This document shows positions 45,842 through 57,447 of a stretch of DNA of 64,000 bases, one piece after another; position 1 is the stretch's first letter; each line of letters begins with the position of its first letter. A program made the position numbers and the translations under genes. Source of the stretch: Cryptomeria japonica (Eukaryota; Streptophyta; Pinopsida; Cupressales; Cupressaceae); assembly GCF_030272615.1 (NCBI RefSeq), contig NC_081414.1, positions 336,615,927 to 336,679,926 on the forward strand, in the 5' to 3' direction. Under the pieces are notes generated by a model that worked only from the letters and a program-made list of their open reading frames with translations, was not told the origin of the DNA and made no database searches.

Positions 45842-46941
45842 TGTTGGTATTTTGATGATGTTTAGTTGTGATTGTCATTGATGGACACACACTTATTTGA
45901 TGTATGAATTATTCTCAATCGGTATTATATGTCATTAAATGTATACTTTATTTGTTGAAGACTATCGATGTTTTACAGAAGATGCTTATCGATCAAAGCA
46001 TGACCAAAGACCCCAAGCAGTATGAAGATCTCAAAGTGGAATGAAGATGCCGCGCGACAGTTAATCTTTTGATTGGAACACTATGTTCCAGTTTTCCAGT
46101 CTTCACTTGTTAACCCGTAATCGGTATACTATAATTGTAATGTGTGATGAGTTATCATCCACTGACACTTTGGCGATGTTTATGTGTCATGTTACCAAAT
46201 GTGTCTAGATGCATTGTACCTAGGAAATTATAGTCTAATATTATTGGACCGACATGAAATCAAGTTCCTATATGAGGACATCATGTCTAGGGTTTTAAAA
46301 AAATTGAAGTGTGCAAATGAAGATAAGGTCTGTGCGAGAAAATGTCTCACACAACAGAGATAGAGAGTGTGAAATATAGAAGAGTGAAGTACTATTGAAA
46401 TGCATTATCAAGGATTTTCCAAGGGGCTAATCAAGCATTTTGTGCTACTGTCTAGATCATTCACTTGATTACTAATATCTTCGACAAGTCTAAAACCCTT
46501 AACTAGGTAGGCCCAGCCAAGCCTATTGTAAATCCTCTAACAAGGTGGTTCACAGTTGTGGATTAGAAATCCTCTAACAGGGTAGTCTTTAACATGACTT
46601 ATCTCCTAACAAAGATCTAGATTCCTAACAAGATCTTTTCTGGTGAAGAACATTGTAAGACCTTAACTGGTCTGACCTTAACCGGTCTGGTTACTATTCT
46701 GTAGATAGTTGACTTGTGAGTTTTACTCACTGTGGTTTTTTCCCATTTGGGTTTCCACGTCAAAACATATTGTGTTATGGTGATTGTGCTTTTGTGGGCA
46801 AATGCTTTATTTTCCATTTGGCTTGTTTATGTTTTAACCAGTTTATTGTTTAATCTGCTACATCGGTCTGGATTTAAACTACTTAAGAGTTTGTTTATGT
46901 TTTTTGGCATACTAATTCACCCCCCCTCTTAGTATTCAACA
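45842..46941 (+). repeat. Cargo-element 5' LTR, duplicated copy
   Basis: 1,100 bp, TGTTGGTATTTTGATGATG to TATTCAACA. It is the duplicate of 51,084-52,203 with an intact TG start. The primer site after it reads TGGTATTAGAGC, one C-to-T change from the tRNA-Met site. Confidence 0.88.
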
Positions 46942-46979
46942 ATTGGTATTAGAGCCAACCTTTCTATAAGTCTAACCAC

Positions 46980-47897
46980 TTGGAAGGAGATATGGGAGAA
47001 TACAACATGAGGGAACTCACTCATCATCTTACTAATTCTGAGAGAGCCTACGATGAACTCAAAGTCAAGTATAAAGCCTCTTTGGACAAGAGAAGAGAAC
47101 TTGTTGAGAAATTGATGGAATTTACTAAAAATAGCTCTTTTGATGAAGCAGACATGGAGGCCCTAGTAAGAGAAGTGGAAAAACTAAATGAATCCAAAAC
47201 TAACCTAAGGAGGTAGTTGGAAGGACTGCCTATCAGGATGAGTTAGGAGCTATAAAACAAAAGAAAAGCCAAAGATTTGGTAAAGGACAAGGAGCATGAG
47301 ATCTTTAAATTGAAACAAGAAATCGGCACCAGTACCGCCTATTTGCAGGAGCATAAAGAAGAGAAAGAAGAAATACAAGCTGAACTGAATGCAGCTATTT
47401 CTCAAAATGAAACCTTGGTGGAGACCAATGATGCTCTTTCCAAGGAACTTGCTGAGACAAAGGAGATACTTGCTAAGTTCAACGGAAGTGCTAATAAGTT
47501 AGAACAAAAGCTAGAATCGGTAAAACCATCAAAGGATACCACTGGAGAAGGTGAGACCTCTAGAACCAAGAGTGATGCACTAAAGAAGCAATCAACACGT
47601 AAGAACAACAGCGGGAGTAAAGGTAAGCAAAAGTTTAAACCTGTTTTCTTTAACTGTCTTAAGGAAGGACATACTTCCAATGTATGTAGGAGCAAAGCTT
47701 ACAATAACTTTCCTTACTTTCAAAACAATGTGGCTAGATCTGGTAGATTTAATGGTCACTATTATGCATGCAACAAGTTTGGGCATAAAACTTTTGAGTG
47801 CAGGTCGGTTATGAACAACTTTGGAAGTTATCCACCAAGAGCTAAAGGAGTTGTCCCGGAACTTCCTAAAAACTAGAACCCAAACCGGTACAAAACC
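46980..47897 (+). pseudogene. Truncated gag of cargo element, duplicated copy
   Basis: Starts MEGDMGEYNMRELTHHL. A coiled-coil-like Glu/Lys-rich part follows, then the first knuckle-like motif (FNCLKEGHTSNVC, first Cys replaced by Phe) and YACNKFGHKTFEC, then it stops at the duplication breakpoint. The TAG at 47,214-47,216 is shared with copy 2, so it predates the duplication. At about 47,484 it has GGA where copy 2 has TGA. Confidence 0.8.
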
Positions 47898-47905
47898 GTA
47901 GAAAT

Positions 47906-49030
47906 TGTAGACACCTATAAATGTCTCATTACTAACACGCTAATTATTCCTCTTTATTGATTAAATAATTCTTCAATTCTTTAATTAATCTAATTAAATT
48001 CTTCTAATTAACATTTCATCACATTTATTCATCATATTTTAATTATACAATTTCACCTTAATCGTTTAATCATTTAACCCCTTTCATATATTAATTAAAT
48101 ATTCATTATTTAATTAATTTCAATTTCTAATAATTTAATAGTTTCTTTAGATTATTTAATTATATAATTCATTCTTTTCATTAATATTCGAATTCAAAAT
48201 CCCCTAATGCTAATTTCAATTAATAAATGTTAATTTCAATTTCATGATTCAAAAATCAAAATTCAACTCAAATGAAAATCAAAATTGAATTTCAAATAAA
48301 TTTCCTAGAGCACATGTTGAAATCCTAACTGGCACTAACTTTCAATCTGAATAGGCAATCTATTTAGTCAACTTCCCAATCAATTCAGTCATCTCCCTAG
48401 TTAACTCAGTTAACTCCTCGATCACCTTTTTCAACTCCCTATCAACTTTTTGGAACAAATCAATCAAATTAGTTAACTCTTCAATCAACTCAGTTCATTG
48501 ATCAATATATTCAATCATCTAATCAATCAATCCAGTCAACTCATCAATCAAATGAGTTTATCTCTCAATCAATTATGTCTCAAGCAATCTTCACCATTGA
48601 TCAATTTTGTTCTTAAATCAATCTTTACTGTCCATTCCTCTCATCCAAAATCTATAAATTGAGCATCCATTTCCCAATTTCAATAATCAAAAACTTCAAA
48701 TTCTTGTGTCAATCTTATGCAGGTTAGCATTGCAATACTGAGAGCCATCATACCACGAGAAGTAGAAGGACAATGGAAGCAACTTGCATCTATGAGACAG
48801 GGAGTTTTGATTGAATTTATCTATAGCCTTATTGTTTTTGATTGCATGCTTTCATTGATGTTATAAAATTCATTAATTAGATAGGATTCATATTTTCTTA
48901 TTATTCTAGTTAATAGTGATGAATTTTTTCGTAATGCAAATGGTGAACCCAATGTGAAACTACAACAATCTAACTTTTCCATCTATTTTCTGTGTTTTTG
49001 CAGATACAGTGTACGGACCTTCGCATTTGC
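47906..49030 (+). repeat. Gypsy-type LTR, copy 2
   Basis: Duplicate of the LTR at 42,674, with a TATA-like CTATAAATTGAGC near 48,652. Confidence 0.5.
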
Positions 49031-50779
49031 ACACAGGATTTCACATGCATATGCACAATATTTCACATGTATATGCACAATATTTCACATGTGCTCATAT
49101 GGAATTTCACATTTGTTGAGATGGTGTTTCTCTTTCATGCCTTGGGTGTTTTGCATTCATCCAAGGTAAAAGAATAGTAAAGCATTTAGGTCATTTCTAT
49201 TAGTTACTATGTCGTCTCTAGTTTTCACAATTCTGGCTCGTTTGTTGATTAATTACAGATTTTATTTAAAATGAATACAACCCCATGTCTTGTAAGATAA
49301 AAATCAATATTGTAGGATCTAGACAACAGGCAGAACACAATTGACAACAAAGACATTACCAGAGAAATCAGAGAGCAAAACAATTATTAATAGAGTTGGA
49401 GTTGCAGATTGCCTATTTTTCGATATCAAAGACGTGTCCAAGCCTATATTTTGAAATTCAGAATGATAGAGGGCACCAAATTAGCAATTTGTGAAAAATT
49501 AACTCTCTGTTTTGTAGAATCCGAATTGCAGTTTTTACATAGAAACGTATTTTGCATGCCTTCAATTTTTGTTTCGCGTCCGTTAAAGTAGTATTTCGCA
49601 AGTGGGTAAGTGCAACAAGATGGTGAACAAAAACGGGGGTATAAGTGGCCACTTTTTTTCTTCTTCTTCTTCTTTTGAAAACAGGTAAACTTGAACTTCA
49701 AAGAGATAATTGAAGGTCATGCACTCAAAACTAGGAGTTGAGAAAATAATAAGAATTGTAGTACTCTAAATCTAGTTTCTAAACTACTAAAGTTTTTAAA
49801 AATTGGATAAGATTAAGAGGGTCAAACCTCCCGCGCACGAAAAATTGTTCCTCATTTTTTCAGAAAAAACATAACATAGTAGTTTTCGTGCGCTGCACAA
49901 AATATATAGTTAGATTTAGTATTTTGTAAAACCCTTTGTTAGGATGATAGGTAAGAGTGAGATCTATAAGGTGTGTATTTTTTTTTAATTTTCAGTTGAG
50001 TAATTTTTTTTCATGATTTTTTGAAGTGACCGCATCTTGAACATTTGGTACCTATTCGTGCATTGGGTATAACTTGCATCAAAATAATCGAAAATGCTAA
50101 CTTCTTTTTTTAAAAGTGTATAGAATCTATTATAGAACAATAATATATAATTTATTTTGAATTTGGTCAAGTATATCAAACGTTATTAAAAAAATGGTAA
50201 ACATATGTCTGTGAGGATTGTTAAGGCACTGGTAAAGAAAATTAAAGTTTACTATGCTAATGTTGTCCAAAAATAGAAAAATTTATATGGTCAGAAAGCT
50301 GAGAAGACGTGTGAGATTATGGTGGTAATTTTAGATATGACCACTTCATCATTTGTAAACCTGATGATGACAAAGTTGAGAAATCATGTTGGAAGATGAA
50401 AAAATGTGTGAAGGGACAAAAATAGAGAGAAAATGGGCTTGCAAGCCCTAGGGTCATTTTCCAACCCTCTTACCAAGCCAAAACCCGCACGGGTGATCTG
50501 CAATATAACCCGCTTAGGTTTTGAGAAACAAAAAGTACTATTCATAGTTTTACATAACCCGTACAAGCTATGTAGAATTCAAACCATCATTTTGAGTTTC
50601 ACAAAACCTATATTGGTTATGAAGACATCAAAATGTATGCTTGCAAACTTAGGATTTACTACACATATGTATAGACATACATATATAATATGTTGTTATG
50701 TATTTATATATGTATATCTATAGTTATATATACATATAATTATATAGATATATGTATATATGTTTGTATACATGCATGT
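49031..50779. other. Non-coding sequence, copy 2
   Basis: Duplicate of about 43,860-45,569. It contains a small extra repeat of CACATGTATATGCACAATAT near 49,060 and the same near-palindrome cluster near 50,475-50,620. No gene is supported. Confidence 0.5.
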
Positions 50780-50988
50780 CTCTCTTCTTTTCCTCTCTCT
50801 CTCGTCTTCCTTCCCCCATCACCGTCTTTGTCTATTCTGAGCCCTATTGTTCTCCTTGAGTTCTATCTCATCTCTCTCCCCCTCACACTTCTCTCTTTGT
50901 TGAGTCTCTCACCCTCTTCTCCTTCTCGTTATCTCTCTACCTCATGTCTCTCACCCTCTCCTCATTCTCCTACTCTCTCTCTCTATCA

Positions 50989-51024
<36 letters not shown>

Positions 51025-51083
51025 ATCCTATCCTATTCCCACCCTCTCCCCCTTCTCTCTCTCTCTTTCTCTTCCCCTCCCTC
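50780..51083. repeat. CT-rich tract, copy 2
   Basis: Pyrimidine-rich tract ending CCCTC. It is the insertion target of the cargo element; the tract resumes at 58,555. Confidence 0.85.
51079..51083. repeat. Cargo-element TSD, left
   Basis: CCCTC, repeated at 58,555-58,559. The target is low-complexity CT sequence, so the match alone is weak, but it coincides with both LTR ends. Confidence 0.7.
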
Positions 51084-52203
51084 TATTGGTATTTTGATGA
51101 TGTTTAGTTGTGATTGTCATTGATGGACACACACTTATTTGATGTATGAATTATTCTCAATCGGTAGTTATTCCAATCGATATTATATGTCATTAAATGT
51201 ATACTTTATTTGTTGAAGACTATCGGTGCTTTGTAGAAGATGCTTATCGATCAAAGCATGACCAAAGACGCCAAGCAGTATGAAGATCTTAAAGCGGAAT
51301 GAAGATGCTGAGCGACAGTTAATCTTTTGATTGGAACACTATGTTCCAGTTTTCCAGTCTTCACTTGTTAACCCATAATCGGTATACTATAATTGTAATA
51401 TGTGATGAGTTATCATCCACCGACATTTTGGTGATGTTTATGTGTCATGTTACCAAATGTGTCTAGATGCACTATAACTAGGAAATTATTGTCTAATATT
51501 ATTGGACTGACATAAAATCAGGTTCCTATATGAGGACATCATGTCTAGGGTTTTAAAAAAATTGAAGTGTGCAAACGAAGATAAGGTCTGTACGAGAAAA
51601 GGTCTCACACAACAGAGATAGAGAGTGTGAAATATAGAAGACTGAAGTACTACTGAAATGCATTATCAAGGAGTTGCCAAGGAGCTAATCAAGCATTTTG
51701 TGCTACTATCTAGATCATTCACTTGTTGATTACTAATATCTTTGACAAGTCTGAAACCCTTAACTGGGTAGGCCCAGCCAAGCCTATAGTAAATCCTCTA
51801 ACAAGGTGGTTCACAGTTTGTGGATCTGAAATCCTCTAATAGGGTAGTCTTTAACATGACTTATCTCCTAACAAAGATCTAGATTCCTAACAAGATTTGT
51901 TCTAGTGAAGAACATTGTAAGACCTTAACTAGTTTGACCTTAATCGGTCTGGTTACTATTCTACAGATAGTTAACTTGTGAGTTTTACTCACCATGGTTT
52001 TTTCCCATTTGGGTTTCCACGTCGAAACATATTGTGTTATGGTGATTGTGCTTTTGTGGGCGAATGCTTTATTTTCTATTTGGCTTGTTTATGTTTTAAC
52101 CAGTTTATTGTTCAATCTACTACACCGGTCTGGATTTAAACTGCTTAAGAGTTTGTTTAAGTTTTTTGGCATACTAATTCACCCCCCCTCTTAGTATTCA
52201 ACA
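51084..52203 (+). repeat. Cargo-element 5' LTR
   Basis: 1,120 bp. Its first bases read TATTGG where the 3' LTR and the duplicated copy have TGTTGG, a G-to-A decay of the terminal TG. It ends TATTCAACA. Confidence 0.9.
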
Positions 52204-52205
52204 AT

Positions 52206-52217
52206 TGGTATCAGAGC
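52206..52217 (+). promoter_or_regulatory. Cargo-element primer binding site
   Basis: TGGTATCAGAGC two bases after the LTR, complementary to plant initiator tRNA-Met. Confidence 0.9.
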
Positions 52218-52241
52218 CAACCTTTTTATAAGTCTAACCAC

Positions 52242-53498
52242 TTGGAAGGAGATATGGGAGAATACAACATGAGGGAACTCACTCATCATCTTACTGATTT
52301 TGAGAGAGTCTATGATGAACTCAAAGTCAAGTATAAATCCTCTTTGGCCAAGAGAAGAGAACTTGTTGATAAATTGATGGAATTTACTGAAAATAGCTCT
52401 TTTGATGAAGCAGACATGGAGGCCCTAGTAAGAGAAGTGGAAAAACTAAATGAATCCAAAACTAACCTAAGGAGGTAGTTGGAAGGACTGACTATCAGGA
52501 TGAGTCAAAAGCTATAAAATAGAAGAAAAGCCAAAGATTTGGTAAAGGACAAGGAGCATGAGATCTTTAAATTGAAACAAGAAATCAGTACCATTACCGC
52601 CTATTTGCAGGAGCATAAAGAAGAGAAAGAAGAAATTCAAGCTGAACTGAATGCAACTATTTCTCAAAATGAAACCTTGGTGGAGACCAATGATGCTCTT
52701 TCCAAGGAACTTGCTGAGACAAAGGAGATACTTGCTAAGTTCAACTGAAGTGCTGATAAGTTAGAACAAAACCTAGAATCAGTAAAACCATCAAAGGATA
52801 CCACTAGACTTGGTTTCTCTGGATACGAGGAAGGTGAGACCTCTAGAACCAAGAGTGATGCACTAAAGAAGCAATCGGTACCTAAAAACAATAGCGGGAG
52901 TAAAGGTAAGCAAAAGTTTAAACCTGCTTTCTTTAATTGTCTTAAGGAAGGACATACTTCCAATGTTTGTAGGAGCAAGGCTTACAATAACTTTCCTTAC
53001 TTTCAAAACAATGTGGCTAGATCTGGTAGATTTATTGGTCACTGTTATGCATGCAACAAGTTTGGGCATAGAGCTTTTGAGTGTAGGTCGGTTATGAACA
53101 AATCTGGAAGTTATCCACCAAGAGCTAAAGGAGTAGTCCCGGAACTTCCTAAAAACCAGAACCCAAACCGGTATAGAACCTATGACCACTGGTCAAATGG
53201 TTATGAAGCGGCAACTAGTTGGAGAGAAACCTGTTTTATCTGTCGTAGTAGTGGTCACAATACTGCAACATGCAGAAGGAAGAATGGAAATGTGAACAAC
53301 AAACCATGGAGAACACCTGGAATGGTATGCTATCATTGCAATAAACTAGGACACACTGCTAGAGCATGCAGATTGAGAAAGAATCTATCGGGAGACATAC
53401 CGATTAACCCAAAGGGAAGATTGATGTTGAAACCATTCAGGAGGATATGGATAAAACTTGGAAAAATAAATCTGAAGAGAAGCCACAAGATGTACTAG
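52242..53498 (+). pseudogene. Cargo-element gag: coiled coil plus zinc knuckles
   Basis: One frame with stops at 52,476-52,478 (TAG), about 52,515 (TAA) and 52,746-52,748 (TGA). The N-terminal half is Glu/Lys-rich and coiled-coil-like (ELKVKYKSSLAKRRELVDKL, KLKQEISTITAYLQEHKEEK). The C-terminal half has CYACNKFGHRAFEC, CFICRSSGHNTATC and CYHCNKLGHTARAC, plus a fourth, degenerate one (FNCLKEGHTSNVC). These would bind element RNA. The usual Copia gag N-terminus (LDGTNYxxWK) is absent, which is unlike Copia-1. Confidence 0.82.
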
Positions 53499-53959
53499 TT
53501 TCCGCATCTAGTGTGAAAATCCCTGAACCAACAAACTGAGCTTCAAAAAGCTTAGGGGGAACATATCGGTAAAATGTTTCAAACCCCCAGAGTATATCGG
53601 TAAAGTGCCTTTATCGATATTTGTTACCTATCAACCAACATAAGAAATGAAGTGGTAAAAGGTAAAATTAGGATTTGAGTCCTAATGATGATGCATTTAT
53701 TATGGTAGGTGGGAGCATGTTTAAAAAGTGACTTTTGTCATCATTTTTACTTACCTATTTTCAGAGAAGAATTTTCTAGTCTGAACAGCGCAACCAGAGC
53801 GATTCATCTTGCATTCGAAAGAATTCAGAAAAGAATCTTGCACAAGATTTTGCAGTCATTTCAAGCTATTAGTGTGGAAGTCAAAGTGGTAAACAAGCTT
53901 TCGAAGAAGTGTGTTGTGCTCAACATCGGCAAACCCTAAGTTTGGAGTGTGAAGGTATT
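53499..53959 (+). other. Spacer between gag and cargo
   Basis: No convincing frame. Short Lys/Arg-containing stretches (RAIHLAFERIQKRILHK) may be remnants of coding sequence. Confidence 0.45.
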
Positions 53960-56900
53960 TCTCATTGAAACATTCTTGTCATTTGAAATCTTTTAGAAAT
54001 GGCATTTCTGCATCTAAAATCCCTTCTAGTTCTACTGAACCCGAGGATGCACTTGGGCTTCTTAAAAAGAAGATGAAATATAATGCCCTATCTCAAATTC
54101 CCATCGGAGTCATTGTCAAAGGCGATGTTTCAGGATATATTGATTGAAACTAGAAGACCTAGGGTCCCTAGTAGTTCACTCCTAGTTGAGTCTGTTCTAT
54201 GGAGATGATAAGAAGATTAAACCTAAATATAACATAATAGAGAAGAAGAAATTGCATAATGCAGTATATTTTCTTGAAGAATTTACAAAAGAACACATCA
54301 GGATTATCCTTAGCAAGGTTCATGGTGATAAGATGTACCTTGAGAGAACCCATGATATTACATCGAAGGTAATTCATGTCATGACCGGATTCTGCAATGT
54401 CGGGGAAGTCTCCGTTCTTCGAAAGATCACCAAAATCAAAATGACAAATCTCACCGGTTCTGTAAGTGATCAACAAGAAATGACGGTCAACACCATTAGA
54501 GATGATTTTGTGAAGTATGCATGCATGGTAATCAGGTATAGAATATTCTATGCTAGCAGAATGAATTATGTTCCTTCAGCCATGGTGCATACCGCTTACA
54601 TGATGATAAAGGAAAATGCAGAATGTGACTTATGTACTTGTATGCAGAAACAACTCATTGATAACCTGAAGTCGATCAAATCGGACAAAACCCAAAGGTT
54701 TAAGTTTGGTCAACTACTCATCGGTTTATTTTTCTACTTTCAAGGATTTTTTCCTTGAGTTGGTGATATTCAATGGTCAACTGACCTACCAGTTTCCAGA
54801 TAAATAAAGGAGAGTCTGCAAGTAGTGGGAACTACATATCCAGAGACTTTGAACAAATATTTTGATGAGTTCAAACTAAAGATGAACTAGAGAATGAGAA
54901 TATCTGGTGATCTAGTTAAGAAATATGAAGATGACATATGTTTCACCATCAAAACAGATCACTGCATAATGGAAGTGGTCGAACCCAGAGAAGATGTAGT
55001 TGGGCCTATGGGATATGAAGTGGTAAATGATATACTGACAAGGTATGCCTCTACCCTACTTGCTTCACCACTAGATCCCAAGAAGAAGAGGACCAATACT
55101 TACTTAGAAAGGATCAAATCTATTGAGGTACCAAAGCAGAAGAAGAATAAAGTAGTGCCATCGACATCGACACCAGTTGCATCTACTACCAGTCCTAAAG
55201 TGACCAAAAGGTCACCAACAAAAAAGAAACCAGAGGCTATTCCGACAAAGGTATTCGAAAGAAAGAGGAAAACCAGGAATAACTCACTGAATTTAGAAGG
55301 CAATGAACCAGAGGTAGAAGTAAAGAAGACAAGACAATCAATCAAGAAGACGAAGTCGATCGGTCATGTACCAACAACTTCTGCACTAGTAAATTTAGAT
55401 ATTTCCTCTTACAAACCTATGACACATTGTCAAAGGACCATAAAGAATATTAGAAGAAAAGTTCTTAATGATTTAAAAGAATATTTTGATGATTTCAATG
55501 ATAGTGAAAAGGAGGATGTTGAACAAGAACTTATTAGATATTTATGTATTAATGATCAGCCACCTTCTGAAATTAAATCAGTTACTTCTAAATCTTTGTA
55601 TGATTCTTTGGACAACAAATGGCACATTGCCATTGAAAAAGAGAAAGACATCAAGGAGAAAGTTTTTTCTCAATATTTTCCAGATGCCTCTAACTCAGAA
55701 TTATTTGAAATTATTAATAAGTACAAAGGAATTTTCTTCATGAGAAGAAGAAGACTTCAGCTACTCAAAGGCAAAACTTCTGAAGTGGAAAAATACACCC
55801 ATTTGCAGGTTAAAGCTTCTGTCAAAATGCAACAAGTATCTAAAGCTAATCGACTGTCTGAGCAAGAGCCTGACCTATCCACAGCCAAACTGGATGAAGT
55901 CCTTGATAGTCTGGGTGAAAGAATGGCAAAACAAAATGAACCCATTGATGTTGATGCACTGGAAATTGAGGATATCACTCCAGATGAGGAAAAAGTTGAA
56001 AAAGAGAGAATGGAAAAAGAAAAGGATGAGAAAATGGAAAAAGAGAAACAAGAAAAAGAGAAAGCAGAGAAAGAAAAGCAAGAGAAAGAGCAAGCGGAGA
56101 AAGCGAGATAAGAAGAGAAGAAGAAGGAAGAAGAGAAAAAGAAAGAAGAAGAAAAGAGGAAGGAGGAAGTAGAGAAGGAAACGAAAGAGGAGAAAAAGAA
56201 AAAAGAAGAGCGGAAGAAAGAAGAGGAGAAGAGGAGAGTGGAAGAGGAGAAAGTGAAGGCCGCCAAGGTAGCCCAAGAAAAGGAAGAAGAGGAGAAGAAA
56301 AGACAAGTGGAGATCAAGGCAAAGGAAGGAGGATAGACTCTGAAGGTAACTGGAGATCAAGCCAAGCAGGTTGATTCCACCGGTCACACCAATTTGACTC
56401 TTGCCTGTCTGACTTAGTCAGTTAATGAGACTGAGCTACTGTAGAGCATTCAACTAGTGCAGGAGAGATTGGAAGAACTGGGGAAAAAGAAAGAGCAGGA
56501 TGTCATTCAGTTTGTTGTTGACACCCTTTCCAATCTAATCCCTGGTACTAACCTCACCGACCATGCTCAAACTTCTTTGCATAGTAGTGGATGACCAAGT
56601 ACAATGTTTGGAAGATGCTGCCCAGGCCACTACAAAGAAAATTCATGAAAAGGCACTCATAGTTGCCTTAGTAAAACAAATGGATGAAGATAGGGCACAA
56701 CTACTTAAGAAAAAAGGTGATATAAGTTCAACCATGAGTGAAGGTAACCTACTCTTGAGTAAAATCTGTCAACCTCACCTGTTTTGTGAAGATGCTATGA
56801 AACAAAATACTCAAGAATTACATAAGTATAGCGACAAATTAAAACTTCCCTATGATCTGTTCACAATATATGGACAAACTGTTCATACTCACCAACATTA

Positions 56901-57189
56901 GATTGCAAACCTTGACTCAGAGATCTACAAACAGACTCGAGATCTGCAGGAGCTCCAGTTGCTCCTATTGCCAAAATTATAGGTTCTTCAGAAGTGCTTC
57001 CTGAACTTGGAAGCTATTACCATGACATAGGAGATGAGTACCATCGATGCAATGGAAGAATTGGCCTTCCAGTTGAAGACCGAGAGTGAAATTGTTGCCT
57101 CACTTCTTGAGTCATGGTCTTCAAACATGAAGACTTTTATGCAAAAATTTAAATCTCTTTTTGAAAAGTTTTATTCTTTATTGTCATGA
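53960..57189 (+). pseudogene. Cargo ORF of LTR element, unknown function
   Basis: A long coding region broken by a few stops and at least two frameshifts (about 54,150 and 56,550). The first part (to about 54,760) has MKYNALSQIPIGVIVKGDVS, TSKVIHVMTGFCNVGEVSVL, MVIRYRIFYASRMNYVPSAM and AYMMIKENAECDLCTC, and looks like a folded domain. The middle (54,894-55,980) is Lys/Ser/Pro-rich, then ELIRYLCINDQPPSEIKSV. From 55,980 to 56,330 is a Lys/Glu repeat. The last part (to LLS-stop at 57,187-57,189) is helical, with ALVKQMDEDRAQLLKKKG and AFQLKTESEIVASLLESW. No catalytic motif is recognised. It occupies the place of pol. Confidence 0.65.
55980..56335 (+). repeat. Lys/Glu-coding purine repeat in cargo ORF
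   Basis: About 350 bp of nearly pure purine (GAGAAAGA, GAAGAAG units), encoding an extended charged coiled coil. One TAA at 56,109-56,111 and a TAG near 56,335 interrupt it. The reverse strand gives spurious Ser/Phe-rich frames. Confidence 0.8.
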
Positions 57190-57447
57190 ACACATACTCT
57201 ATTTTTATATTATGCAAAAAGGGGGAATATTTTGCATTACTTTGTCATTGTTGGCAAAGGGGGAGTAGTGTATATTAGAATTTTGGTGAGTATTACAATT
57301 TCATGCACATACTTGTATTTTTTCTGCAAAGGGAGTAGTGTATATGCTTAGAGGGAGTAAGTTTTATTATGACATCTATTTTTGTTTTGTAAATACTTAG
57401 ATGTCAAAATTTTCCTAAGTGTTGCCATCAATGCCAAAGGGGGAGAT
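57190..57447 (+). promoter_or_regulatory. Cargo-element polypurine tracts
   Basis: Purine tracts at 57,216-57,227, 57,255-57,266, 57,327-57,336, 57,350-57,360 and the LTR-adjacent AAAGGGGGAGA ending at 57,446. Only the last is in the right place to prime plus-strand synthesis. The same multi-tract layout is seen in Copia-1. Confidence 0.75.

Larger units (their letters stand above)
42666..47897 (+). repeat. Tandem duplication, copy 1 (5.2 kb)
   Basis: Matches 47,898-53,180 end to end in the same order: Gypsy-type LTR start, non-coding host sequence, TA-rich and CT-rich repeats, Copia-type LTR and gag. The offset is 5,232 bp at the left edge, about 5,212 in the middle and 5,262 in gag, owing to indels. 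The junction at 47,897/47,898 joins gag directly to GTAGAAATTGTAGACACC. I see no microhomology there. Confidence 0.88.
47898..53180 (+). repeat. Tandem duplication, copy 2
   Basis: Second copy, in the same orientation. It lacks about 40 bp of an AT-rich stretch near 48,120 relative to copy 1. At its right end the gag continues without interruption, so copy 2 is the parental arrangement and copy 1 is cut. Confidence 0.88.

Noticed and set aside
45548-45865. Leu/Ser-rich open frames in the CT-rich tracts (also near 50,690-51,097)
   Set aside because: Pure by-products of (CT)n repeats, with no start context or conserved motif.
55757-56387. Ser/Phe- and Leu-rich frames on the - strand
   Set aside because: Antisense shadow of the Lys/Glu-coding purine repeat.
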